The notes beneath the pieces are model-generated. The model saw only the letters and a program-made list of their open reading frames with translations, was not told where the DNA came from and did not search any database. Source: Microplitis mediator (taxonomy: Eukaryota; Arthropoda; Insecta; Hymenoptera; Braconidae). From it: 64,000 nt of DNA. The stretch lies in NCBI RefSeq assembly GCF_029852145.1, contig NC_079970.1, forward strand, positions 17,167,331 through 17,231,330. Reading direction: 5' to 3'. Positions 10,956-22,369 of the stretch are shown piece after piece (the first letter of the stretch is position 1; every line of letters begins with the position of its first letter). A program made the translations under genes and the position numbers.

Positions 10956-11982
10956 TTTATTTTTAAAAATTTTCTGAGAACGCGTGCAGCTTTTAATTTT
11001 AATAATCATTTTTTTTTTTTTTATAATCTGTTGACAGCTTCAATTATTTTTTCCATCATTATATTAGTCGTTCTCTCGTTATTCCAGCGCTCGGAAATTC
11101 TCCTCATAATTTAGTTATTTTATTTTTTTTTTTTTAATGCAACACATAATGCGACTAGGTAGTACAGGTTAATAATTAATAATTAATATCGTTAGTTTAT
11201 ATAATAATAACATATGACTAGACAATGCAAGATAATAATTATATTGTAAATATTAATAATCATGGATCGCAATTTATATCAACAATATGATGGCGCGTAT
11301 TATTTGTTTTCTTTAAATATCATTATTTTTATTTATTTTTTTTTGTTTTATTATTCTGTTGTAAGTGTAACTGTGTGTATGTTTTTAACTGTAAAATATT
11401 ATACCTAATTGCGCGTGGTAGTTTTTTAAAATTACTATTATCATTATTATTATTTTTCATCCCCCATGTGTAAGACTCTATTATATGTATATATATAAAT
11501 AATATATATAATATAATTTATTTTCAGTTGTATCATCTTATCAACTTCACTGTGTGCGTTTTATTGTTTAAGTTTTATCTTTGGTTTAATATTTTTTTTA
11601 AACCCGCGTGTAGTCTGCCGTTGAGTGCGCGCTAGATTTAAATGTTTTGTGTTAAATGTGTTATTTATTTTAATTATTTAATATGTCCAAATATCCCGTG
11701 TTAAAAAATTGCGGCACTACATTTTTTTTTTAAATATATATTTATATTTATATATATGTATATAGGTACTGACAATTTTCGATTTTTTTTTCTTTAAATA
11801 ATGTATCTATAGTTTTTATATTTATGATTTAATAGTATTATAGATTAGTGGCATTTATTATTATTTGTTTATTAATTATTCGTTATCGAATATCGATAGT
11901 CATTGATATTTTGTCGTTTTGTTTTTATTTTTACACTTTTTTTTTTTTAGGTAATTTTAAATTTATTAATCAACATATCGGT

Positions 11983-12052
11983 ATATTCGGAACCGCCTCG
12001 ACACTGCGGAGGGGTTGTGACCAGGGTGCTCGGGGTGCGGCCCGACTTAAGA
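11983..12052. other. GC-rich island in T-rich DNA
   Basis: About 70 bp (…GCCTCGACACTGCGGAGGGG, GTGACCAGGGTGCTCGGGG) stands out sharply from its surroundings. The plus-strand frame around it is open but has no recognisable protein similarity. It may be a conserved non-coding block. Confidence 0.35.
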
Positions 12053-12717
12053 TATTTTATCTATTTATTATTATAGACTTAGTTATTTTAATCCGGGAAA
12101 CTAATTAAATAATTCGGGTAATACCGTTTTTTTTTTATTTTCACGTCTGGACTTTATATTTTTTTTACAGTCTAATTCGATTGTTAGGATTTGTTTTATC
12201 ATTAGTAATTAGTGAGATAAAAAGAGAATATTTAAAATTAATCTCTTGAAAAATTTTTCGATTGAAATTTATGTAATCCTGGAATCGCTGTATTTTATTA
12301 TAATTATTATTCTTTTTAAGTGGAAGCATGCGATTGGATTTTAAATATTTTCGCGGCAGATTTATTATTTTTCTAAGAGATTAATAAATATTAAGATTGT
12401 CAATTCTCTTTTTATCTATTTAAAATCTATCCGAAATAATAAATTTATCAAATTAAAATGAAAAATAAATAAATAAAAAACATTTCGTCCAGCGAAGTAT
12501 CTTTTACGGCGAGTTATATTTTCTCCCTAAAAATTCTTTCTTGTTATTAATTTTTTACATTCTACTTAACAGTAGTATTTTTTTTTTACCACAGTTCGGT
12601 CGTTTTATTATTATATAATATCGTAACCTTACTTATAAACCCGTCATAAAATACATTACTTTGTTATTTTATTTTTTAATATCCATGTAATATTTTTTTC
12701 ATCTTTTGGACTCGTTA

Positions 12718-12749
<32 letters not shown>

Positions 12750-14311
12750 TTTATTTAACTTGTCAATTCTCAGTCAAAGCGAATTCTCTTGATATTTTTA
12801 TTTCGAATCCGCACCCCCTTTTTTATTTTACTACAATTACTATTTAGTAGTAATACTTTATCGTCGATAGCTCGTGGATTAAAGATATTTTTTTTTTAAA
12901 CGTTCATATTTTCTCACACTCATAAACTCTTGCATTCTCATTTTTAAATTTAAATCACACTCGCTCCTTCTCAAATTTTTTTTATTTTTTATATTTTATT
13001 ATTCAAAAAGTCTGCATTAAAGGGCATTATTATTATTATTTTTATTTGTAAGTAATCGGTAATGATGTATACGAATGGATAAATTTAAAAAAATGTACAT
13101 ATAAACGTACACTGTATATACATAATTATAGTTATTATTATTATTTTATTTATACTATTTCCTCAGTATTTTATTTAAATATTATTTTTAAAATCTTATT
13201 ATTTTATTTTCGTTTTATCATTTTAAAATGATTAAATTTATTTCGAAAATGGAATCCATGGGTTTGTTCCCATAAGTATTTATTTATATGGTGGACATTT
13301 ATTTGCACTTGTTTTTAAATTACTTTTATTTTGTTTATTATTATGATATTTAAATGTGATAAATCACAATATGTATGGAAATGTTTCAAAGGAATGTTCG
13401 TTATAAAATATCGGAATGTTTGTATTTGTTTTGTTTTCTTATTTTTTTTTTTTTATTTTATTATTTTTTATTGAAATTATTTAAACTTCCATCAATTAGC
13501 AGTCTTTTATTCTTCGTTCGTTCACTCATTTGTAATTTCGCTTATAAATCCACCGAAATAATAATAAACCGATTGTAAAATAAATATCGATTGTCAAAGA
13601 AATAATTTATAACTTTATTTCTTTTATTTATTTATCGGAAGCCTTAGAGCGGGTTTCATTTTATTTTATTTATTATTATTATTATAAACAATAAAATTCA
13701 ACCCCGAAAAACCGTAGTCGCGTCCCCGTCGCGTGTCGAACTATTTAAATATAATTGTTCAATTAAATACTTTTTTTTTTTTTAACACCCATTGACAGAC
13801 TAACTACCACGTATTTTTATTTTAATTAATAATTATTATTTTTTTTCGTTTAAATATATTATTTTTTTAAATAGATATTCAAGTAATTCGTTAAGTAATT
13901 AATAGTTCATTATAATAAGTATGATAATAATTATAATAATTAAAACATGTAAAGAAGATTGTAGATCTAATATTTGTTATTAATAACTCCTTTTCTTCAT
14001 TATCGTTATCTTTATCTTTATCTTAACTTTTTTTTAATCTCAATCTCTCACTTGTTTTTTTTAAAAAGATTTTTAAAAATTAAGAAATTTCTTATTTTTT
14101 AAAAAACAGTATTGTTGATCGTTGTGGCTCGCTTTTGGAGTTCATTCTCGTTTACTCGAGTATTTTTTTATTTCTTTCTTATTTAATCATCAAACTTATT
14201 TCCAAATCACTCATACTATCGCACCCACTTACATTCGTTTATTATTTTTATTTAAATCCATTCATTTAATCCCTTATCTTGCATTAAAAAAACATTTTTT
14301 TTTCTCTCCTG

Positions 14312-14467
14312 CACAGAAAAAAATTATTTCTTGGTGCAATAAAATTTTTCTTGTCCCAAAAAAATTTTTGTTATCAATTCATAATGCAAAAAATTACTTG
14401 AGACAAGTAAAAATTTTCTTGTGGCGATTAATAATTTTTTGTGTCAAGAAATTATTTTTCTGTGTGT
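14312..14467. mobile_element. MITE family D, copy 2
   Basis: Ends CACAGAAAAAAATTATTTCT and AAATTATTTTTCTGTGTG are inverted copies. The internal words CTTGTCCCAAAAAAATTTTT and ATCAATTCATAATGCAAAAA are shared with 4378-4621 and 47443-47650. It is the only clear dispersed repeat in the 9.9-21.5 kb region. Confidence 0.7.
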
Positions 14468-17329
14468 AAATCTTATCGTGACAACTGTATTTTTATTTTT
14501 AAGTTTACTGTTTATATGTAAGTATATTTTATTTATCAACTCTGTTTTATTTAATTTAATTTCCTTTTTTTTCCATCATTTATTTAGGCCTACAGTGAGC
14601 TAGAGTTGTCAGCCGTAAGTTTTATCTTTATCATTATTTTCATTTCATCGATATTCTTAATTAATAAAAATAATAAATTTATTTATCAAATTATTAATAT
14701 TATTTTTTTTTATTACTAATAATTTTGAAATAAAATCCTGTCTTATCCCCGCGCATTTAAATATACAATTTTATAGTTTAAGTTTATTAGTACGATTTTT
14801 TTTTTTTTTTCTATTATTTTATTTATTTATTTATTATTTTAATAATTAAGTTTATCGACGAAGATTCACGACCCAAGGGGAAAATGAATCTGTCTACAGC
14901 ACCATTTGAATTCCCCCGAAAAGCCCACAAATAATCTCGTGTAAAAATTAATCACGATTAAGATAAAATCAAATAATTCTATTTTTTTTTTCTTTTCATT
15001 TTTTTTAAATCCACTTTTCGACAACACATTTCGTTAAAAAAAAAACCACGCCATTACCCTCCATCAATCCGTCGAAGACCACGCCGAGCTACTAATTTAA
15101 ATATAATAGTAATAATTGTAATTATAATTAATAATTAATTGTTGTATTGTTGTCTTTTTTATTTCGCGCTCACGACAATGTCAATATAATATCAATTAAT
15201 AATTACATATTTATATATCCAGGTGTCGGACGATTGTTAATAAACTTTTCGTTTAATTGTGTGTGTAAATACAATAATGTAGTACTAATTAAGTAGTACA
15301 ATAAATACAATAATTAATGAGATTCTAATGATTAATATAATAATCAATAAATATAATATCATATGGTTTATAAAGACAAAAGCTAAAAAACCCGTGTCTG
15401 GTGTTTTTAAAATTTTTTTTTTCATTTTTTTTTTTTTTTTTTTTAAATATAATAATCATAATTAAATTTTTTTTTCTTTCTTAAATCTTTTATCATATGG
15501 TAATTTTATTTAGTGTCCCTGTTTGTGTCATGATTATTTATAAGTCGATCCATTTATTTTACACGATTTCAATTTTTTTTTTATAAATGCCACAAATAAA
15601 CGCGCGCATCTGTACCAAAAATTATCCCAACATTTTAAAATGTATATGGATCAATTGTTTTTTTAATTATTTAAGATTTTTTATTTAATTATTTAGTTTT
15701 TATTTTTTTTTTAATGTATAATATCGACATAATAAATATCATCGTAGCGATATAATAACTAACAACGATTATTAAGACATAAATACAATACACATAATAA
15801 TGTTTTTTTTTTTTATTTTTATTTTTTTGTTATCTAACGTAATAAGATTTAATATTATTAAATATTAATTAATTAATTAATTAAATATATTTAGCGTGGC
15901 TTTTTTAAATAATTTTTTTTTAAATAACTCTGCACGTACGTTAACTTTTTTTATTCCTCGTATTTTATTCACCTTTGCGAGTGCGAGTGTATCCATGTGC
16001 TCACTGTTTTAGAGTAATTAATAATTAAATAAAAAATCCCCCGAATTTAATAATTTAAAATCGTCTCACTCACGTGCGTATGTTGCATGTGCGTAGGGCC
16101 GAGGCTTTCCGGGGGTCTGGGCTCACACTTAAATTTATTAATTATTTTTTTATTTTTTAAAACAATTTTCTCGCTTATAACAAAATACAAAACTCGCAGT
16201 CTTTTTCCAGAAAATTGAACCGTTTTGCTCTTTATTTATAAAATTTATATTTTATAATTATTATATTTAAGGAAGATTTACGGATAATTATCTGGAATTA
16301 TTAGCGAGAAAAATGTTTACATCAGATTTGTGTCCTTCGACATTTTTTATTTCCATCTAATTATTTTATTTATTTTTTTAAACCCTACTTTCTTTAGTTT
16401 GTGCGATGCGCCCGTTGGATTTGCCCTCAAGGCAGTTCTTTAATCAACGTAATTTATTTTAATTTTATTTATTTATAATTATTTTTTTTAACTAACAATT
16501 GATCTTCACTCATCGGTTATCACATTCGTGCTTGCTCTTTTATTCCCACTTTTAAACTCTACGTGTGCGTTTTTAAATATTTTTAAAACCATCACCCTTG
16601 GGCGCGTCGAGTGTACGCGTGTTTTAATATTTTTAAAGTTGTTTTTTTTTTTTAAATCACTAGTTAACATCTTCATCGATGAATTAAAAATGAAAAGTAA
16701 AAGTAAAAAAAAGTACAGAGTTAATAATAAATAATATTTTGTTGTAATTTTAAAAATACTGTTGATTGTAGTACTGAAAATAAATATAAATAATATATTG
16801 TGATGTTTAATAAAATAGGATTGAGGTAAAAAAGGAGGGGTTGCAACAGAAATACATAAATAAATAAATAAAAATAAAACGACCATTGAACCAAACACAA
16901 ATCAGTTTAATCCTCAAATAAAACATAATTTTTTGTTGTTGTTGTTATGTTATAATAATTAAATAAATAAATAAATAATCGGTGGTAGTAGTAGCGTTGT
17001 AACGGTGATTGTTACGTTGGTGATAGTGAAAAAAAAAAAATGGCAAGCTATTTTTTAAATTTATTTTTCAAATAAATTAATAGTTTTATCAGCTGAATTC
17101 ATTTCATTGATTTCTTTTTTCACTTGTAAATTATTTGAACGGCTAGTCGTTAGTAGGCGTTGAGTTTTGAATTTTTTTTTGTTTTTTCGATATTTTTTTT
17201 TTTTTTTTTTTTTTTTTTCTCCAAGCCAAGTATAATTTTTTTGAGGTGTAGATTTTATGTGAAGGATGTGTAAGTAAAGCAATAAAAATTCTAAGTGTTA
17301 TTAACTAAATATTACCACAAGAAAGACAC

Positions 17330-17372
17330 AAAAAATAATAATAATAATAGTAATAATAATAATAATAATGAT
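17330..17372. repeat. AAT-rich simple repeat
   Basis: Imperfect (AAT)n/(AATAGT) tract; similar tracts recur at 17455-17500 and 17818-17850. Confidence 0.6.
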
Positions 17373-19070
17373 AATAATATAATTGCGATAATAATCTAAT
17401 TTTTTTTTTAGTAAGTACGTAAGAAAAATTATGACGCTATAAATGGCAATAATTTTTATAATAATAATAATTAATAATAAGTAATAATAATAGTAATAAT
17501 AGAATAAGAATAACCAGAGTAAGTAGGAGTTATATAAAGAATTCGAGGAAATAATAATAAAGAAAATTACCATTGACATGATTTAAATAAAATGTGTCGT
17601 AAAATTAATTAAAAAAAAATTTTAATCTTGTAACTTATGTTAAATAAATTAACATTTTATTTGATTATTTTTCTTTGTTTAAATATTATTATTTGCACAT
17701 TATTTCTCGTTTCCTCTCTTCAATCACTCTGGTGTCTATTTATTATTAAAAATAAAAAATAAAGTATAAGCGAAAAAAATAGTGACGCGTCGTCAAAGAC
17801 GTAAAAAAAAATTAAATGATTAGTAATAGTAATAGTAATAATAATAATTGTAATAGTAAATAATTATATTGATAAGGGAGATCAAGCGTCCCCACATGGA
17901 TGCCGCCACTCACTAAAATAAGTGAGAGATTATTTTATTTATTATCGAGGCGGAATTTATTTAAATATTAAATAAAATAAATAAAAACCGCACACGACGA
18001 CTAGACACATCGAGGTACATATTAAATAGGACACGATTATATTCTCACCTTATTCTTTTAAAATTACATAAGATTGAGTTTTTAAATAAATCGATTGTTT
18101 TTTTTTTAAATTCCCTCAATTTTTTTTTCTACTCAACTTAATACCTATCGACCAAAGTCCGTCAGTTTATTGATTTACGATAAATAAATCCTGTACTAAT
18201 TATAAACTATTATTTTATAAATTTAAGTCTTGTGACGTTTGTCACGTTGCACGTAGACTAGACGTATCCTTCTCGTTACGGTACGGGTACGATCTATTTT
18301 ATTTTTTCAATCACCACGATCGAGTCAACTCACGTGAACTTTAAAGCTCATCTTGATTTTTTTTACTACTACCATACTCGTTTTAATTAATTTATTAATT
18401 TTTAAATAATTAATCTATATCACTACCAATAAATACGCGTGTGCTTAAAATATATATTCTTGCGCACGTAAAAATATAAATATTATGATCGATACGATCT
18501 AAAAAATATATATGAGAGCATAAGATGAAATAAATTTATATTTTAATTTACATCATACATTAAGATCAAAGTAAATAAATGTAATCTACAGAATTCATTT
18601 CAACTGTTTATTGATTACACGATTGTACGATTTTCCTTTAATTGTTTTTTTTTTTTTATAATAATAATAATAATATTAATAATAAATGTATAAAATGTAT
18701 ATTAACTATATAATAATAATTATAATAATGTATATATTTATTTATATATTTATATATATATATATTTAAATACGAATTGCCCTAGGCAAAAATGTTTATA
18801 TAATTAAATTTAAATCTTATTGCAAGCGGCCTCTAAAAATTCAAGTTGACTCAACCGTGATGTCTATTTATCTATTAGTTCCATTTCTCTTAAAACATTC
18901 AATTTAAATACCGTCCCGTATTTAATTACCACTCGCAAATAAACATCTAAATGCACTAAGTACTCAACTTAATTTAATTTAATTTTTAAGTTTTTGTTTT
19001 ATTAATTTTACGAACGGATTGAGAAATGAAATAATTAACATGACTAGTAGAGACAAAAAAATATGCAACA

Positions 19071-19108
<38 letters not shown>

Positions 19109-21531
19109 GTAATTAATTTAATAGTAAAGACTATTCGCACAGAAAAAAATTAATTATTTAATATTAATCAATAATAATTAATAGTAATTAATTAATAGTT
19201 ATAATAAATATTTATCAGTAAAATAGTACATACAAAAAATGTCTTGACAACTTTAAAAAATATCTGCAATTTTATTTTTTTTTTTTCATTTTTTAATGCA
19301 GATACCGGTGCGCTTTTGTTCGGAATTATTTTTTTTTTACAGCTACGTACCATCGACGGCCAACAATGAGTTTATTTAATAACTAAACGTTATTTATGTG
19401 TTGATTTAATAAAGTTTTAAAAGACGTCATTATTTATATATTTTTATAAACTTTAGAATCTCGACCCGTTGGATTTTTAAAATAATTATTTAATTGGATA
19501 TTGTAGTACAATAATTAAGTACATATCGGCCGCGCGGTTGCCTCGAAAATAATCAGTTAATAATTATCATTTCATTCGTACTAAAAATTTTAAATTCATT
19601 TATTTATTATTTATGTGCGAGCCCCGACCCAAAGAAAAAAAAAAAAAAAAAAAAATTTAATCATAAATTCACGGCCTATTTATGGAGTTGATTCTATTAT
19701 GAAATTTATAATTATCATTTTAATCTATATATTTTATTTACTTTTGCATTATTATAATTTTTTTCGTTATTAAACTTCCCTAAATTATTTCACGTTCGCT
19801 TAATTATAATTTACTCATCGCAATTATTATGTTAATTATTATTATTATAAAATAGCGTCTGTGAATAACATCAGACGTCTATTCTATAAATTTACTCGTT
19901 TTTTTTTTCTTTTTTTTTTACACATGAAAAAATTATTCAATAGTATTTAAGTTCTAATTTATTGAATTTAAACTTATTTATTTTAAACTCTCATTACGTA
20001 TTAAATTTTACAAAATCATTTATTATATTTTGAATTATTTTTTCATTTGTGTACTTAAATCTTTTGTTTTATTTATTAATTTAGATTGTTCTTATGATTA
20101 AATTGTTTTCTTTTTTTTCTTCATCATTCAATTATCATCACTTTCTCGCTAAAAATTCTTTCTCACTCTTATTATTATTATTAATAATAAATTAATAATA
20201 ATAATAATATTATTACAATAATAATCTAAAACTTATACATAAACGAGTATGTATAACGTTGGGTATTACGCTTGTGTAAAAGGAAGTACAGTAAATGCTA
20301 ATGTATTACATCTTTAAATAATTGTAAAATAATATAATATATATATTATTAAGTCGTAGAGTCATTTTATTTATTTATTTATTATTTAATAATGAAGTCT
20401 TTTCATTTGTCTGTTATACTTTTAGATTATTATTTATTATCTTTATTTATTCTTTTTTAAAGAATAAATCAAAAGCATACTCTGTACATCCTTAAGCTAG
20501 CGTATAATACTAGTATTATATATGTTACAAGAAAGATCACGGCTACAATTTTGCTTTTGTTAACTTGATTACTTAATCAATATCATATTAATTCCTAACG
20601 AACCTCCAGCCCCCGCGTTTTATTATTTTCTCTCACTCTGTTTATTATTTATTTATTTATTTATTATTTTTTTTTATTATTATTATTACCAGTAATAGTA
20701 CATATACATAAATAATAATATGTACAGTATAATACGCAGCTGGCAAATAACCACAGGATCATAAGACGTTTTTTATTTTTTGTTCGTTTATTTTATAAAT
20801 TAAATTTTTATTATTTTTTCTTCTTATTTAATTTGTTAAATTAACAACTATCTTGTCTTCAATTAAATCTTCAACTATTTATTTCACCGACATTAGTATC
20901 ATACTAAATCATCCGTTGTCTCGCTTTTGCGGTGCGATTTAAATTATTTTTAAAAATACGCACTGACAAAACAGTATTATCATTTATTATTTAAATATTT
21001 AATTTTTTCTCTTTCAATTAACTGGCCCGGTTTCATTTTTTTTATTTATTTATTTTTATTTTTCTCTGGTACTCACAGTCGATGACTCACAGCACGCGTT
21101 TCTTAATACTCCTTCTATTCATCATCAAGATATTTTATTCTTCCTATTTTCTTATCTTTAATTTTATTACTTGCTAATTATTTTTTCTTCGTTTATTCTC
21201 ATTCTTACTATTCTTCATCTCTCACGCATTATTTTAATTCTTTTTTAAAAAAAAAACTCGCTGGATAACAATGCTGTAAGTCTTTTATAGAGCTCTTTAA
21301 AAGCTCGTATTATCAACAATAAACGATACTAAAATTACTAAATACATACATATATGTATATTATAATTATATTAAATATCGTTTATTGTATTTAACACCT
21401 CAATAAATTTAATTATTATTATTATTAATTAACATACGTTCAGTTAATTATTTTTAAATAAAGAGAAAAAAATAAATAATAATAAATTCATTCACACCTA
21501 ATACTTGTTTAATTTTCTTAATCCAAATAAA

Positions 21532-22044
21532 CTACACCTTATTATTTGTCCTCAGAAACTGCTGGTGGACTTTTTTACTGGCTTGTGCTGTCCCTAAGGG
21601 TTTGCTCTTATTATTGAACAAACCTAGTTTTTTCGGATGATGATACTGTAGCTGAAGATGTTGATGTTGCTGCTGATGTTGTTGTAATTGTAATTGATGT
21701 TGATAATAATAATTATTGTTGTTGTTGTTATTATTGTTGTTAATAATATTATTATTATTATTGTTATTATTATTATTATTTTTATTATTATGTAACTGCT
21801 GATAAATATGTTGTTGCAGCGGTTGCTGTGTTGTTGAACGGTGTCTTATGACAAGTGGATCAATATAACGATAATTACGTCCTGTTATCTCGTCCCAGTA
21901 GGCCTTAACTGCGTCAAATTGTCGACGTAATTTATTATCGGTGATGGCCATTGAGACTAGATGATTGTGATGATTATGCTTAAGTTTATTATTGTTATTA
22001 TGGTGGTGATGATTATGATGCTGATGATGATTATCATCCGGGTC
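21532..22044 (-). CDS. elavl2: In-frame 170-codon open extension after the ELAV TAG stop (candidate readthrough)
   Basis: Directly after the TAG the same frame stays open for 170 codons to TAG at 21532-21534. The first 31 residues are His/Asn/Asp-rich (DPDDNHHQHHNHHHHNNNNK). An internal Met (21951) starts MAITDNKLRRQFDAVKAYWD and a mixed block with Trp, Tyr, Arg and Pro. Then come a poly-Asn run of about 26 residues with two Ile, a Gln/His/Leu run, and a basic tail (PKKLGLFNNKSKPLG…KKVHQQFLRTNNKV). Asn uses both AAT and AAC, and Gln both CAA and CAG, so the runs are not one pure microsatellite. In AT-rich DNA other phases of AAT repeats read TAA or ATA, so openness in precisely this phase is notable. 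Known precedent: readthrough is frequent in insects. A separate cistron starting at the internal Met, or chance, cannot be excluded. Confidence 0.6.
   Translation of the reverse strand, partial: DPDDNHHQHHNHHHHNNNNKLKHNHHNHLVSMAITDNKLRRQFDAVKAYWDEITGRNYRYIDPLVIRHRSTTQQPLQQHIYQQLHNNKNNNNNNNNNNNIINNNNNNNNNNYYYQHQLQLQQHQQQHQHLQLQYHHPKKLGLFNNKSKPLGTAQASKKVHQQFLRTNNKV
22022..22038 (-). promoter_or_regulatory. Small hairpin just after the ELAV stop
   Basis: Six bases after TAG, GATGAT and ATCATC can pair as a 6-bp stem with an AATC loop. It is weak (two G-C pairs per arm, the rest A-T). It sits where structures that promote readthrough are found, but similar short stems are easily found by chance. 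Confidence 0.25.
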
Positions 22045-22369
22045 CTACGCTGTCTTGCTTTTGTTGGTCTTGAAACTTACTTGGAGTACACGTGTACCAA
22101 GATTATAACCGTTTAGACTTTGAATGGCGACAACGGCTTCTTCGTAATTCGTCATTGTTACAAAACCAAAGCCTTTGCATTTGTTGGTTTGTAGATCACG
22201 AATAACTTTAACTGATTGTACTGCTCCAAATGGTCCAAATAGCTGCCAGAGTACGTTTTCTTCAGTTTCTGGGGCTAGATTGTACACGAAGATGCACCAT
22301 CCGCTACCGTTTATTGGGTTCCCTGGTAGCATTGAGTTTGTCAAAAGGTCTCCTGCCAGGGGACTGTAC
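22045..22369 (-). CDS. elavl2: ELAV last coding exon: RRM3 and stop
   Basis: Acceptor AATGTTCTAG at 22370, entering in phase 2. It encodes Y230-A336: YSPLAGDLLTNSMLPGNPIN, the RRM3 start GSGWCIFVYNLAPETEENVL, RNP1 KGFGFVTM and the usual ELAV end VLQVSFKTNKSKTA. The stop is TAG (22047-22045) in the context GCG TAG GAC. RRM3 is essentially canonical. The exon continues without a donor into the downstream open frame described next. Confidence 0.97.

Larger units (their letters stand above)
9900..21531 (-). other. Region downstream of ELAV, possibly a very long 3' UTR
   Basis: About 11.6 kb with no convincing ORF. On the plus strand long T-runs greatly outnumber A-runs (for example 12719-12745, 15426-15444, 19073-19104), while in the ELAV introns both occur. 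Only one dispersed element (14312-14467) is visible here, against many in the flanks. Short GC-richer islands stand out at about 11983-12052, 13702-13742, 14863-14935, 15040-15092, 16080-16125, 18235-18295 and 19325-19370. Neuronal ELAV mRNAs are known for long 3' UTRs, so a constrained UTR is a reasonable reading. AATAAA words on the minus strand are too numerous to place an end. Confidence 0.35.

Noticed and set aside
11848..12108. Plus-strand ORF over the GC island
   Set aside because: Flanks are homopolymer-derived (Ile/Phe/Tyr) and only the island has mixed composition; no family.
21640..21800. The Asn/Gln-His tract as a plain AAT/CAA microsatellite
   Set aside because: Mixed synonymous codons and adjoining non-repetitive coding-like sequence in the same frame as ELAV argue against a purely random microsatellite, though this remains the main alternative to readthrough.
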